Positions 11,200 to 22,339 are shown, numbered from the stretch's first letter. The stretch: 64,000 bases of DNA from Lepidostoma basale (GCA_022606425.2 JAHDVF020000223.1:248001-312000); one strand, 5' to 3'. Notes: generated from the letters alone by a model not told the origin. Numbers and translations: made by a program.

Positions 11200-11460
11200 A
11201 GGACTGTGTCCTGTTATTTCTGGGATGTAGATGTCCAACTGTCTCGCCATTTTTAGGTGGTCTTCCTGGAGGTCGATTTCCTACTTGGTACTTTATTTGC
11301 CGTTATAATTATCACTCTTTCAGAACATGCTCTTTCCACGTGATCTCTCCAGTGGCGTCTTCGTAGTCTTCCCCATCGCACGACATCTTCCTCATTGCAA
11401 ATCTTTCTTATTTCAGAAATTCTTACTCTGTCTCGGAGTGTCGTTCCCGCAACGGATCGG
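11200..11460 (-). mobile_element. Non-LTR fragment, family B
   Basis: Minus-strand translation matches the family B C-terminal region, including the GRPPK-type and RDRVR-type segments. 5' truncated. Confidence 0.65.
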
Positions 11461-11461
11461 A

Positions 11462-11720
11462 TCTGTATTTATCGTTTTTCAAAATGTGCCCAAAGTATTT
11501 CAGTAGTCTACGCTTTATGGTCTTAACAATTTATTTTTATTTCTTCATATGTTGCAGTACAGTCTCGTTTGTGACTATCTGTCCATTATATTTAAAATAT
11601 TCTACGAAATGTCCACATTTCACGTTAGATTTTGTGAATGTTCATGTTTTCATACCGTAGAACAAGACGGTTAGCTCGTACCACCGAACTGTTTTCATTC
11701 TCATTTGCACCTTAGCCCAT
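11462..11720 (-). mobile_element. Non-LTR fragment, family D-like, joined to family B
   Basis: The minus frame contains RLLKYFGHILKNDKY and upstream ANRLVLRYEN. It abuts the family B fragment at 11460 and forms a chimeric junction. Confidence 0.5.
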
Positions 11721-11834
11721 AAACCACACGCGACAGTAATACAAATTCTTCCACAAATAACGGGTTTATCTTCGTCCTGTTTAATTTGTGGAATTTTTTT
11801 TCTGTGAGGGTGGTTGTCTCTAGACTAAACTCTG

Positions 11835-12215
11835 ACGATCTGTAACCAAAAATCATGTCTCATGGGAAGATGATGTCCAGCTGCTCTCCATCTCTTAGAC
11901 TGTCTTCCAGGGGGGCGGCGTCCGGAAGTGATTTCGTAAGCGGCTGGGTATGCGAGTCTGTCTCTATTCACTACTTTGACTACATGGTCCCTCCAGTACT
12001 TCTTCTGGGTATACTCCACCGAACGATATCCTATATTTCGTAAGTTTTTCTTATGTCTGCGTTACGGATACGATCTCAGAGAGTTTTTCCAGTAATGGAT
12101 CTTAGGACCTTCATCTCAGATGATCTTAACAGACCCTTAATTCGTACAGTGTCGGCTCGCGTCTCTACAGCATACGTCATGATAGGTCGCGTGTCTTATA
12201 AATTCTGACCTTGCT
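11835..12215 (-). mobile_element. Non-LTR fragment, family B
   Basis: The minus strand reads YWRDHVVKVVNRDRL and GRRPPGRQSKRWR, preceded by the LRSITGKTL region near 12080. Frameshifted and 5' truncated. Confidence 0.7.
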
Positions 12216-12420
12216 GTCAATACGCATGTGATTGTACTTCCAGACCAGATTCTTCAGACACGCTGACACGGCAGAACTTGATTGTTTTCAAAAACTGCTT
12301 TTATTTTTTAAAAGTACTAATAAAAACGTCCATACATACAAATACCACATAAAAATACACAGATATGAGATGATTGAGTCAAGAGTTGGAAAAATATGGG
12401 GGCCAAGGAAAGAAAAAATG

Positions 12421-12674
12421 ACGACCTTCGTGGCCGAGTGGTAAGTGCATTGACTGCCACCCCGAAGGTTCCGGGTTCGTTTCCCGGCTAGGACAGTATG
12501 ATTATCACACTGTCTTTGGTTTGGTGTAGAATTCACGCGACGATAAAATGGCGATAGATTAGCTACCAATCACATGTCACGAGAATCACTATGATGGCTA
12601 TAATACCCTGTACATCGATTTGGCTCATGCTGTCATGATGGAAAGAGCGATTCAACAAAATAATAAATAATAAT
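12421..12674 (+). mobile_element. tRNA-derived SINE, copy A (most complete)
   Basis: The head has a pol III box A (TGGCCGAGTGG, 12431-12441) and box B (GGTTCGTTTCC, 12474-12484). A unique body follows with 'cgataaaatggcgatagat', and an A/T-rich (AATAA)n tail ends the element. The same body occurs at 48502-48664, 51687-51852 and 54766-54912. The head does not fold as a full tRNA, so this is a SINE and not a tRNA gene. Confidence 0.85.
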
Positions 12675-13284
12675 AAAACACTTATGTTTAAAGCAAGAAA
12701 ATACTTGTAATATTGGAAACTGCTCAGAAAAAGTGTTTTGAACCCCCGGGCGTTTTTAATTACCCAAGGACCCCCTGAGTGGTCCTTAGGAATCACTGTT
12801 ATTCGTGAGCAACTACTACCGCATTGAACTGCGAGCTGGGTCACATAAATGTGTGAAATAAAATATATATGGAAATATGTGAAATAATTTAGTAAACAAA
12901 CAAACGATTTGCTCAAAACGTTCCCAAAGCACATCGTAAATAAAACGTATTTGAGCAGTTATCGTTTTCGGCCTCCTACGCATAAAATTTTGATTATATC
13001 ATTGTTTTTTTTTACCCACACTGTTATCATGATATTGGTCTATAAAACTATTTTATGGTTCTGATAACTTTGTATTATGAAGATCGTTGAAATAAGCATG
13101 TTTTCATATTAGGCAAGTATAATTTATCACAATTTAAAAATAGTTCCTTGTACGTGTTTTGTAACTTTGTTTTCTATTTATAATTTATTGCAAGTATAAT
13201 AATGTAATCTTGTTAATAAGGACATTAAGTCGCAACAGACATTTCCGATTTCATTAACCATTGAAATAAATAACCTCTAACGAG
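12675..13284. other. No gene recognised
   Basis: A GC-richer patch at 12730-12800 has no identifiable relation. The rest is AT-rich. Confidence 0.4.
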
Positions 13285-13535
13285 TAAAATTAAACGATAA
13301 GGTCGGTCTCTGGTGTTGTGGGCATAGTGAGATGGGGAAGAAGCAGAAGGCGCTTTTGGAGAGACTACGTGGACCGCATGGAGAATACAGGAATTGCAAA
13401 AATTGTTAAAGATGAAAACCCAAACTGCAAGAGATTACCAGGAAGGCCTCTAAAGAGATGGAGAGATGGCTGGACATCATCATCCCAGGACAGTCCACCG
13501 TCAGGTCATACGACCCAAACTAAGAGGAAGAAGAA
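13285..13535 (+). mobile_element. Non-LTR 3' end, family B
   Basis: Reads RRFWRDYVDRMENTGIAKIV followed by GRPLKRWRDGWTSSSQD and a stop, ending in an (AAG)n-type tail. This is the best preserved C-terminus of family B. Confidence 0.75.
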
Positions 13536-13549
13536 GTAGAAGAAGAGTA

Positions 13550-13695
13550 GAATGGAAGAGATAAATGAAATGAGATCACTGAGAAGAATGTGCGGGAAAA
13601 CGATATATGATAGAATACCGAACGATGAAATAAGGATACAATGTATGGCAGATGATTGCATCATAAGTAAAATTAAAAAAGGATCATTTTTTTAT
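13550..13695 (+). mobile_element. Non-LTR fragment, family A
   Basis: Reads EINEMRSLRRMCGKTIYDRI and ends near the KIKKGS segment. Truncated at both ends. Confidence 0.7.
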
Positions 13696-13769
13696 TCAAA
13701 GGAACATACAAGTTCCCGCCACATACCCGAGGCTGTTATAGGGCGTAGCGGCGCATATTAGACAGCTGT

Positions 13770-14405
13770 TAGTGTATATTACTTCAATTTAATAGAAATC
13801 ACATATATTAAACACGCATCTTACAATCATCATAATTTTAAAACAAATTGTATTTGCATCACAAAATTGATTTTACTACATCAATTGACATTTTATTAGG
13901 CAAGCCTTTAAACTTAGCCATTAAAATAATATTCGAAAATGTTTTGAAATCTATACACACAGCACTTTAGAGTGATTATTATAAATGGGATTGATAAGCC
14001 TTTAAAAGTTTCAAGTTCTCTCGACGTAAGTACGGTAACGTTTTCACGTTTTCCTCGCCTCTTCCGCATGTTGAAAATTGTTTGATTCCAAACGTAAAAA
14101 GGCAATTGTTCATTCCTAAATCTGCGCATGCCATCTCGGAATTCATTATAATTAATCGCATTGCCGTGCTTTGAATGTTTTCTTCGCAAATTTGATATTG
14201 TGACGGATTCATATTTCAAACGCGTTCCTCGAAAGAATATGAAAAAATATTCCTGATAACATCTCATGAGCATAGTCTGCTTATCACTAGAATGCACGCA
14301 CTGTAAGAACAATGCATTTTTTTTAAATTGTATACTCTTAGATGAGTTACATTTTAAAATAATATGTTATGATCTTTTAAATGCGAATGTAATGAACCGG
14401 TAGGA
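13770..14405. other. No gene recognised
   Basis: The 132-codon minus ORF (13914-14312) has no domain, signal peptide or related copy in the window. It is treated as chance. Confidence 0.4.
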
Positions 14406-14407
14406 AG

Positions 14408-14840
14408 CGTTCGAGTTGTGGATATACCGTAGAATGCTCCGTATACCGTGGACCGATAGAGTCAGTAATTCAGACGTACTACAGAGAGCCAGAGCCAATA
14501 GAGAGCTGTTGTCGAGTATGGAAATTAGAAAAGTCTCATATTTGGGTCATATGCTGAGGGAAGAAAAATACCACCTCCTTCGACTGATATTAATGGGTAT
14601 AGTGGAGGGAAGAGAATAATGGAGGAAATTGCTGCAAACCAATCCCAGGATTGAAACCAGAGAAGAAGAGTGGAGGGACGTCAGGGAGTTGGTAGAAGGC
14701 AGCTGTCCTGGCTACGGAACATCAAAGAGTGGACAGGAATAACAAGAGTTCAGAAACTGTTCCAAGTGGCGCAGGATAGAGATGCCTTTGCTGCAGTGAT
14801 CGCCAACGTTGGGTCTTACAAGGTCTTACAATCAACTAAG
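14408..14840 (+). mobile_element. Non-LTR fragment, family D (best copy)
   Basis: Reads YRRMLRIPWTDRVSNSDVL, then SYLGHMLREEKYHLLRLIL. After a frameshift near 14620 come the final segments of the family. The region is typical of non-LTR polyproteins downstream of the reverse transcriptase domain. Confidence 0.75.
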
Positions 14841-15008
14841 TAAATAAACTTAACTCTAAGAATAAGGTGTTGACTTAACTCTAAGTGAGTAAACTTAACT
14901 CTAAATGTAAGTTAACTTAACTCTAAGGGTATGTTAACTCAAGTCTTACAATCAACTAAGTTAGTAAGATAACTTACAATCAACTAAGTAAGTTGATTTG
15001 ATTGTAAG
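14820..15008 (+). repeat. Tandem array of two short units
   Basis: 'cttaactctaag' occurs about four times (14870-14930) and 'cttacaatcaactaag' three times (14821, 14944, 14973). The array ends at the hammerhead motif at 15011. Confidence 0.8.
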
Positions 15009-15010
15009 AC

Positions 15011-15046
15011 CTGACGATGCTAACATCGGTTAGCGAAACAGCTGTC
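15011..15046 (+). ncRNA. Hammerhead ribozyme-like motif (ACAGCTGT type), intact core
   Basis: CTGACGA (15011-15017) is followed by helix II GCTAAC/GTTAGC with an ATCG loop (15019-15034), GAA (15035-15037), the self-complementary helix III ACAGCTGT (15038-15045) and C46 as the predicted cleavage base. All invariant hammerhead core positions are present. Helix I is short and interrupted. Because helix III is a palindrome with no loop, activity would be expected as a dimer. Confidence 0.75.
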
Positions 15047-15130
15047 GCGACAAAATATAGTCAATTGTGGTATTTATATCAAAGTTTTTTATTTAAACAG
15101 TTAATAATGTTGACATATCAAAGTGTTTCC
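15047..15130 (+). mobile_element. 3' flank of the ACAGCTGT-type element
   Basis: This stretch matches the sequence after the motif at 47491-47526 ('caattgtggtat', 'taataatgttga', 'gccaaaacaat'). Confidence 0.6.
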
Positions 15131-15244
15131 GCCAAAACAATGCATTATCTAAAAAAACACTTAGTACTACCCAAATATTGATTAAGTCATTATTATTGGA
15201 AGTAAATTTTATTTTCCATTACATATACTTATAATCCGAGGTAA

Positions 15245-15420
15245 AATTAACGGGAAACAAAGTGTAAATGTAAGAAAAAGGAAATCCTGGCTTGAAAACC
15301 TTGGTGAATGTTTTAGGTGCAGCATAACATTCCTATTTAGAGCTGCTGCATCTAGGGTAGAAATTACCATGATATTGTCGAACCTCTAATAGAAGAGGTA
15401 CAACAACAAGAAAAAGAATA
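15245..15420 (+). mobile_element. Non-LTR 3' fragment, family D
   Basis: Reads RKRKSWLENLGECFRC and then FRAAASRVEITMILSNL before stops. It is the decayed C-terminal end, with a short (CAA)n-like tail. Confidence 0.6.
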
Positions 15421-15479
15421 CTAATAACATTTTTTACGTAAAAAAAATACAATCAAAAAGTTTTTCAGTTGTTCTATTA

Positions 15480-15886
15480 TAGTGGTTCCCAAAGTGGTCT
15501 GTACGGACTCCCCTGGGGCCCGTGGGAGGTCTATTTTTTGCTCATTCGTGAAAATCGGGCCAACCGCGACATTCGATTTTTCCTTATTAGCAATAACAAA
15601 AAAAGGGTCGATAATAAAAAATACCCATGAAAAACCCTAAAATTCTTTGTCGACCTTTTTTGTTTTGCTTAGGTGTGAAAATCGGATCACGAATTAAAAA
15701 GGTCGACAACGAATTCTAGGTTATTTTTTCTAATGGCCTAATTTTGCTCTGTATCAGCTTCAAAAACTCATTTTATAGTTAATTATAGGCGATTTGTAAA
15801 AAAAAAAGTATTACGAAAGTAGGGGTCTACACAAAATAATAGTAATCAGTAGTGGGTCTACGGGACACAAAGTTTGGGAACCACTG
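15480..15886. mobile_element. hAT-type MITE with 8-bp target duplication
   Basis: The left end reads TAGTGGTTCCCAAAGTGG and the right end, inverted, CAGTGGTTCCCAAACTTTG. TTCTATTA flanks both sides (15472-15479 and 15887-15894). An 8-bp duplication with CAG-starting inverted repeats is diagnostic of hAT elements. At 407 bp and without a transposase, it is non-autonomous. Confidence 0.9.
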
Positions 15887-15894
15887 TTCTATTA

Positions 15895-16370
15895 TCTATG
15901 ATATTTGAATTGTTTACGCAGACATTGTCAAGTTTTGACAAGACAATGCTCAGTTTACATCATTGCTAAATCTACGTTAAATATTTCAAATTTTTATCAA
16001 TTTCTCCCTCCAGCATCTTCCGCCTTGCATCAATCCTTAAAATGAAAAAAAAACAGCACGTAAGATCTTCTCGTGAGAATGAAATGTTTCATAACTTACA
16101 CACACGCAGTTTCATCACATAATTGCAGTTAATTTGATTTGATTATTGAAATAACTAGTTCATAGTTATAATCTTTTTAATGGTCGCTATTGAAAATGAT
16201 TTATCATAAATCATAAATCTTTGTCGTTAACTACCTGTTTATTAATTGCAGTATCATCAAATAATTCGTTTTATTGTGTTGCCGCCTGCGATGAAGTTGG
16301 CCTTTAGTTAAAAGAGGAGCCGTTCGAGTGCGAAACATATTACACATCGTAAAAATAACATAAATATATT
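15895..16370. other. No gene recognised
   Basis: AT-rich; no related copies seen. Confidence 0.4.
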
Positions 16371-16373
16371 TAT

Positions 16374-16800
16374 TGAACGCTAAGGCATTAACACTGTGGA
16401 ATTCCATAGTAATATTCTTCTAAAATTGAGAACAACTCCAATCCCCAAAATATTTAAAACATATATTAAAAAACACGACATGTTTCGGAGGATATAATAA
16501 AAATAAAAACTATACAAAGAAAGACTAATATAAAAACGCATTTAAAATTCGATAGAATAGTTCAAAATTTAAAAATTAACCTGGGCTTTGTTGTAAGTAC
16601 TAATAATTATTTATTATTATTAGTACTTATTAGTACTTATAACAAAAAGGCCAGGTTAATTTTTAAATTTGAATTATTGTATCGAATTTTAAATGCATTT
16701 TTATGTTAGTCTTTCTTTGTTTAGTTTTTTTTTTATATATATTTTTTTACACCTCAAGATGGAGGTATCCTCCGAAACATGTCGTGTTTTCTAATTATTT
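16374..16800. mobile_element. Long inverted-repeat element with hammerhead arm (type 5)
   Basis: Arms of roughly 150 bp (about 16475-16620 and 16635-16790) are near reverse complements around an ATTATT-rich centre. They share 'aaagaaagactaa', 'catttaaaattcgat' and 'ttaaaaattaacctgg'. The right arm contains the motif at 16753-16783. The left arm keeps only its GAAACATGTC half. The flank 'taaggcattaacactgtgg' recurs at 21025 and, inverted, at 37570 and 50480. Confidence 0.8.
16753..16783 (+). ncRNA. Hammerhead-like motif (type 5)
   Basis: CTCAAGA (one change, G5 to C, from CTGANGA), helix II GGAGG/CCTCC, GAA, helix III ACATGT and C17. The core substitution should inactivate it. The related minus copy at 21128-21157 has CAGAAGA instead, so the ancestor was probably CTGAAGA. 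Confidence 0.65.
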
Positions 16801-17085
16801 TTTTGGATTAAACGATGTTATTTTGAATTTTGTAAGTATAAAAAATATATTTTAAATACTCTGCAGGTTATTTACAAAATATTCACAAGCCAGCCACCAT
16901 TTTGGGTAGAGCCACCATTTTTATCTACATTATATAGGCAACATTTTGGGTACACACCTTTTTTTAATTACATTATATTGAGATGGTGTTTGTACTCGTA
17001 TTATCATGTAGATTCAATGCAATATTAGAAATAATATAGATTTCAGTAAAATCATTAGATTGTGTTTAAAAAATATATTTTATTT

Positions 17086-17125
17086 TCATTATTTATAATG
17101 AACTTCAACCACGAAATTTTAAATA
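17086..17125 (+). repeat. Shared terminal module of ribozyme elements
   Basis: 'aatgaacttc' and 'aaattt' in the arrangement seen at 18170, 34326, 39640 (minus), 44560 (minus), 48050 and 61320 (minus). It appears at the outer ends of several of the inverted-repeat elements. Confidence 0.5.
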
Positions 17126-17136
17126 ACAACTTTTTT

Positions 17137-17275
17137 TTTTTTTGCACGTCGGAAGAATCGACTTGCGTGTATGACTCGCTGTATGTATGTGGGGCAAGCT
17201 AGAGAGGTGTGTCAGGATAGAATAGGGTACGGGCCATAATCTCTGTCTATCCTTCTTGGGAATCGGTATATCCAA
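17137..17275 (+). mobile_element. Non-LTR 3' fragment, family A
   Basis: Matches the segment coding RSRKNRRACLTRC and CQDRTVW at 63450-63560, with mutations. Only the last 45 or so codons are represented. Confidence 0.65.
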
Positions 17276-18169
17276 ACTATCTCAAGGATCCTTTTTTTTC
17301 CATCAAATTTAAAAACTCCATCAAATTTAAAAACTCAACATCGGCCCAAATAAAATCTAAATATTTTTTATGGTTAAGCACGTAGACCGTACATCAGGTA
17401 CAGTTTAAGCGGGAGCACGCGCTGACTTTCCCTTTCAAAGTGTTATATTATAACACTTATTAAAATCAGTAGTTTCTATACAATAGACGCATTCGTATAG
17501 TAGAACGTGACTAATCTCTGTTCTTATAAGTTATCTCTAGCAAAATACCCCTAAATAGCGCCCACGTACACCCCGAAAGAGGGCTAATTGAAGCTGACAC
17601 TGTTAACTTCAAGTACGTGAACCTATTGGCACATCATAGTTGTATCTTTTACATTATGATGTGTGTACAAAATAAAAATATACGCATTTAAAAGAAAATA
17701 AATATTTTATCCCACTTTTAAAAAATCAAAATCAAAATATTATCTTATCTCATTGTAATAACTTAGGGTACCCTCCTTCAGTATTTGTCCAGTGCATCTG
17801 TTTCATTCATCCGGCTATGGAAAATAAGTACATACAACATAAAAAGCTTACTATTTTAATGGATACAAAAGTACATAAATGATCATAAAAAAACGTATTA
17901 TTTTTGATATATTAAAAATAGATAATTTAATTACAAAATCGTTTATTGTATAAAATGTATTAGGCTTAATTCCACTTTTATTTATGGCTTCGATTGATTT
18001 CGCCAGGTCACTGTCGTCTTCTGGTGATTGGTGGAGACCACTAGATGGCAACGAACTGCCGAAAGCGGTCGAAGCCAAGTGTTATTAAACTGAATACTAA
18101 ATAAACCCAAGTGTAATTAAACTAAATACGTACGAGTAATTTAGATGATTTTTTTATTTTGATTATTGA
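17276..18169. other. No gene recognised
   Basis: AT-rich with isolated GC-richer patches (17370-17440, 17560-17600, 17995-18075). The 75-codon minus ORF (17851-18078) has no domain. Confidence 0.4.
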
Positions 18170-18500
18170 CAATGAACTTATTATACCAAGAAATTTCCAT
18201 TAACAACAAAAATATTTTTACTTTTTGTTTCTTGGGCAATGATCCACATTAAGGAATTAATACGAATGAAATCGTCTGCTTTCTACAAGTTTTATTTTAT
18301 TTTATGGGAATGACATGTGCGTCTTCTTTTTCTCCGGTCTCAATCTAATGATCGATCTCCTCTTCCACTCCGCTCGGTCCTCGGTAACTCTCTTCAGCGC
18401 AAGGCGAAACATGACATGTCTTTCTAAGGTCATGTCTATAAAATAAAATTTCATTTTTAGAAGAAAAATTCTCTTTCGTATTAATTTACTGTTTAATGTG
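18170..18500. mobile_element. Decayed type 2 hammerhead element split by non-LTR sequence
   Basis: A left minus arm (18255-18320) and a right plus arm ('aaggcgaaacatg', 18404-18500) are recognisable. About 80 bp of family C-like non-LTR sequence (18325-18400) lies between them. Confidence 0.5.
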
Positions 18501-18579
18501 GAAGTTTATATCATTATTACAGAGACAATCAACAAATTTCTTCTCACTTTTTATTTGTTTATTATAGAATTGTTGTTTA

Positions 18580-18810
18580 AATCAAATCAAATCAAATCAG
18601 TTTATTTACTCAATAGACATAACAAACAGCATAAATGTTTAAGGCATCATTGAGTACAGGTAAAATAATATAAACATACAATGTTCAACAGTTCGATATT
18701 AGGAAGACAAGATTCTTTCTAAACTAGAAAGTATTTGTTTCCTGAACGTACCTTCACTAATATGAAAGACATCGATCTCCGAGGAAACCACGTTCAGCAA
18801 ACTAATTAAA
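18580..18810 (-). mobile_element. Family F retroelement 3' end
   Basis: Starts on the plus strand with the reverse of the tail ('aaatcaaatcaaatcagttt') and carries the conserved 'accttcactaatatgaaaga' block. Confidence 0.75.
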
Positions 18811-18819
18811 TGGGACACC

Positions 18820-19465
18820 CGGTATCATCAAATGTAACCATCGAGAGTCAATAGGTCTAAGGAGGTCAATTATTTAACAGCGATGTAACATCAACAAGAA
18901 AAAAAATGGCGACCTCAATGCACGAACGAAAAAAGCTCTCACCGAATCGTGATGTTATTAGCTCAATTTCACTTGAACACGGATGCCTAAATATCTCATC
19001 GTTGCGCGTTTCTTTTTCCATTTCTGATATAATGTTATGATGATCGGTCGGTTTCTTAATGGCCCGGTAAATAATGATTTATTTACTTTTTGGAATTTAA
19101 ATTTGGTTTCATCTATTTCCCATTCTCATTGCTGTTTAATAACAATTTATTATAGATTTAACGAGGCGTATTAAAATCACGTTAAATACTTTGAAATTAA
19201 TTGGAATGTATACGCAATGTGTTGATTTTACTAGTGTAATGTGGATAATAATCTTTAACCAAAATACAAGAATTCCATTTACCTGTTTATTGAGAAATCA
19301 ACGTTTTTTGTAAATTTCACAATTTAATCTGGGCAAAGTACATGATTATCTCACTTTCATATAATATTTAAATACATTTTTCTTCTTACTGTAGATCTTG
19401 TAATCCGTACAAACTGGATATCAGTTTTTCTTCCTGTGATGAAGATATACAACTTTCTCTCCGTC
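18820..19465. other. No gene recognised
   Basis: AT-rich; nothing identified. Confidence 0.4.
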
Positions 19466-19469
19466 TCTA

Positions 19470-19600
19470 ACTATCTAACCGTCACGCCGTCTCCCCGAAA
19501 GGGTTGGTAGAAATAATGGACTGCCACACATTACTTTCCTGACATACTTGACTTTCGCTTTCTTAACATTCAGACATCGTGTCATGCACGCACGTTTTTA
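19470..19600 (-). mobile_element. Non-LTR 3' end, family A
   Basis: Reverse complement of the family A C-terminus beginning at 'accgtcacgccgtctccccg'. Confidence 0.75.
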
Positions 19601-19629
19601 GACCAGTCCAGTACCGTATGTTGTGGAGC

Positions 19630-20055
19630 TATGAGATGGAACTGGCCATGGAACTTGCAAAAGAAGGATGAAAGTAGAATAAATGCAGTAGAAATGAGAT
19701 ATCTTAGACGAATGTGTCAAAAACAGTGTATCATAGGTGTCGAATGAAAATATAAGAATCGAATGCAGTCTGATGAAAGTGTTACGAACAAAATAATAAA
19801 TGGAACATTTTCATGATGGTTTAGACACATAAAAAGAATGAATGAAGAAATAATGATTAAAAAAGTGTATGTTAGCAACTTAAATGGAATAAGAAATAGA
19901 GAAAAAAACTGGCACGATCAAATAAATGAGATTTTGAATGTCGGTCACGAAATCGACGTGCGTGGATGACAAGATATATGAAAATTGTGGCAGTCCATTA
20001 TTACTGCCTATCCCTTCTGTGTGACGGCATGATGGTTAATTAGTTAGTAAGTTTA
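19630..20055 (+). mobile_element. Non-LTR 3' fragment, family A
   Basis: Runs from the 'tggaacttgcaaaagaagga' (NWQKKDE) region through 'aatgcagtagaaatgagat' to the 'gatggttaattagttagt' tail. Several frameshifts. It faces tail-to-tail with the previous copy. Confidence 0.75.
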
Positions 20056-20104
20056 ATAAAATAGAAAATGAAATAATATCAAATTCAGTTTTTTAGTATA
20101 ATTA

Positions 20105-20440
20105 CTTCTTCTTCTTCTCCTTCTTTCTTATTGTAGACCTATGTGGTATGTTCTCCAGAGTTTTGCTCCTCTTGTGAGGTAGATTCCAAGCTGTCCTTCC
20201 GTATTTTAGTAGGTCTTCCACGAGGACGAGTCCCACGAGATCCATCTTATAATATCCTCAACCTCACATATCTCTCTTATTCTGGTGTTCCTCACGCGAT
20301 CTCTCAGTGTCTTGCCTGCTATTGTCCTCAGTGTCTTCATTTCGGAAGTCCTCAAAACTTGTTTGGTCCTTACTGTGTTTACCCATGCTTCGACGCCATA
20401 TGTTATTATTGGTCTTACGTCTTTATAGATTCTCATCTTA
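20105..20440 (-). mobile_element. Non-LTR fragment, family B
   Basis: The minus strand reads ITYGVEAWVNTVRTKQVL, EMKTLRTIAGKTLRDRVRN and EDIIRWISW. The YG.EAW box follows the reverse transcriptase domain in RTE-like elements. Confidence 0.8.
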
Positions 20441-20444
20441 TAAT

Positions 20445-21015
20445 TACTGTAAACACATTAGTATTGATATTTGGAAGATCTATGTATGGTTTAAAAAAAA
20501 TATATTTTAAAAATATTTTTCCTATATCATATTAGGCAGTAGATCACAAAAAATATGTTTTTTGAGAATTTTTAGACGGTTAATATGTTTTTACTAAATT
20601 TAGTAGTCCGGTTTTTACTATCCATTTCTCACTGCAATTATGTGGTATTTAATATGTCGGCTACATATTTCAGGTAATAAAATCACGTCGTTGAATAACA
20701 CAAAACACACTCAGACTACGAGGGTTAAGGTCTTTTTTATGATTTTTAATTCTTCACACTAACATAAGCATTATTAATGTGGATTGATATAATCTCTTGG
20801 TGAAAAACAAAACAATAACGTCTGCACAAACATGGCGGATGACCGTTGGTGATACATTTCAATGTCAACACAGTTATCATACGGCCAAACATCTTACTTC
20901 GTGCAATTAACAATCCGGCAGGTATATCTCATAATACGCCGTAGACGAAAGGAAAGGCGTCAGGAAAGAACGCCCGAAAGCTTATATTAAATAAATACAT
21001 TATAATTATTTTTTT
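20445..21015. other. No gene recognised
   Basis: 'acgagggttaagg' near 20708-20720 resembles a solitary TTAA-type MITE end. Nothing else is identified. Confidence 0.4.
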
Positions 21016-21185
21016 CTTGAAAGTTAAGGCATTAACACTGTGGAATCCCATTGTAATTACACTGGATAATTAAAAAAAAAACACTCCTTAATATTATAAT
21101 ACACTATACTATATTTATAGACTACACAACATGTTTCGGAGTTACCTCCATCTTCTGGTTAAATATACGACTGATTCAGTCATCA
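21016..21185 (-). mobile_element. Type 5 hammerhead element, fragment
   Basis: Shares the flank 'aaggcattaacactgtgg' with 16385 and contains the hammerhead-like motif at 21128-21157 (CAGAAGA, GGAG/CTCC, GAA, ACATGT). Confidence 0.6.
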
Positions 21186-21194
21186 GTCTTATAT

Positions 21195-21480
21195 TTACAC
21201 CATGTACCAGATAGCCAAGAGAGAGCTGGGTATCTTGAAAAAAATACTGTCACAGAATGTGTTCCAGGCAAAAGAAATAAAAGCAGATCTCCTGTGCGGC
21301 GGTGTGACAAGATTAAAGAAAGGGAAGATCTTTATTCGGCGACGTGGGCTGCGTAGAACAAAGATATCTGGGAAAAAGAAGTAGATCTCCAAAGCGTTAG
21401 TGTGTCGAGATTAAATAGAGTAAAGACCCTTTTCGGCGATGCGGGCTGCGGATAACAGAGAGGAATAAAGAAGAAAATAA
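21195..21480 (+). mobile_element. Non-LTR 3' fragment, family D-like, partly duplicated
   Basis: Matches 10130-10330 (ELGILKKILSQNVFQAKEI compared with the earlier copy). A second, shorter repetition of its end lies at 21380-21470. Confidence 0.6.
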
Positions 21481-21524
21481 ATAAATAGCCACGGTTAACA
21501 CCATGAATCAATACTTCTTCTTCG

Positions 21525-21700
21525 TCTTCTTCCTGGCGCTATCCCAACCCATAGTTTATGATGACTGTTGTGGTCGACTCTTTTCGATCTCAGACTGAAC
21601 TTCTTACGGTTCTGAGTATCGCCTTCACTCAAGCCATTTCTTTGCAAGGCGCTATTGCACTGAATCATCCACGTGTAAGATGGTTGACTTGGAAGATTCA
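21525..21700 (-). mobile_element. Probable non-LTR 3' end, unassigned
   Basis: It opens with 'ttcttcttcgtcttcttcc', the reverse of a (GAA)n-type tail, and is GC-richer than its surroundings. The coding frame is not recognisable. Confidence 0.35.
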
Positions 21701-22339
21701 CAAACAAAGCTCTATTTAACCCTCCGTAATGAGGAAACGAACTAAGTAAATGAGCAATAAGAGTGTAGGTAATTATATTGACATGTGATTTTTCTCTGAA
21801 GTCCACGACAATACTAAAAACGTTTCAAAAAATGTTGACAGGAATGAATGTCACTCTCCACAAACGTGTGGCTCGTCGTGATATCAGTCACCGCATTAGC
21901 ATACACGAATTAGGAAGATATCTGGGTAAACAAATCATCTTGACCGTGGCACGATGACAGTTAACCATATTTCTCAAATAATAAACATTCGTCTTTAGAA
22001 TTTATTATTGCCCAACTATGTAGTTGGGATTTTGATTTTGATGTTAGCGCGGTCGTTAATCATCAAATAGAGAACAATGGAGGAAAGATTAACACTACTG
22101 ATAAGTCTATTGCGGAGAAACACTCACATGCTCCGGGAATTTTTACTAGGAAGCGTCTTACTTAAATTATAAAATTAAGAAACATATTAAGTAACCATTA
22201 TTTGGATATATCAGATGACAGACACTCATAATTATTATTATTATGCTTTTAGTCACAGTGTTATTTGTGTATTACATTATACTAACTCCATACATGTAGC
22301 TACTATAATTAACAAATAAATGTAAACACTAATATATAT
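21701..22339. other. No gene recognised
   Basis: AT-rich; nothing identified. Confidence 0.4.

Noticed and set aside
12421..12495. tRNA gene at the SINE head
   Set aside because: Box A and box B are present, but the four-arm tRNA fold and acceptor stem do not form, and the sequence continues into a repeated SINE body.
12563..12934. 123-codon minus ORF
   Set aside because: It runs across the SINE body and AT-rich flank, has no domain, and other SINE copies do not keep it open.
13914..14312. 132-codon minus ORF as a gene
   Set aside because: No start context, signal peptide, domain or codon bias; the overlapping second frame is equally open.
14820..15008. Telomere-like or CRISPR-like repeat
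   Set aside because: The units are not TTAGG and are not separated by spacers; simple tandem array.
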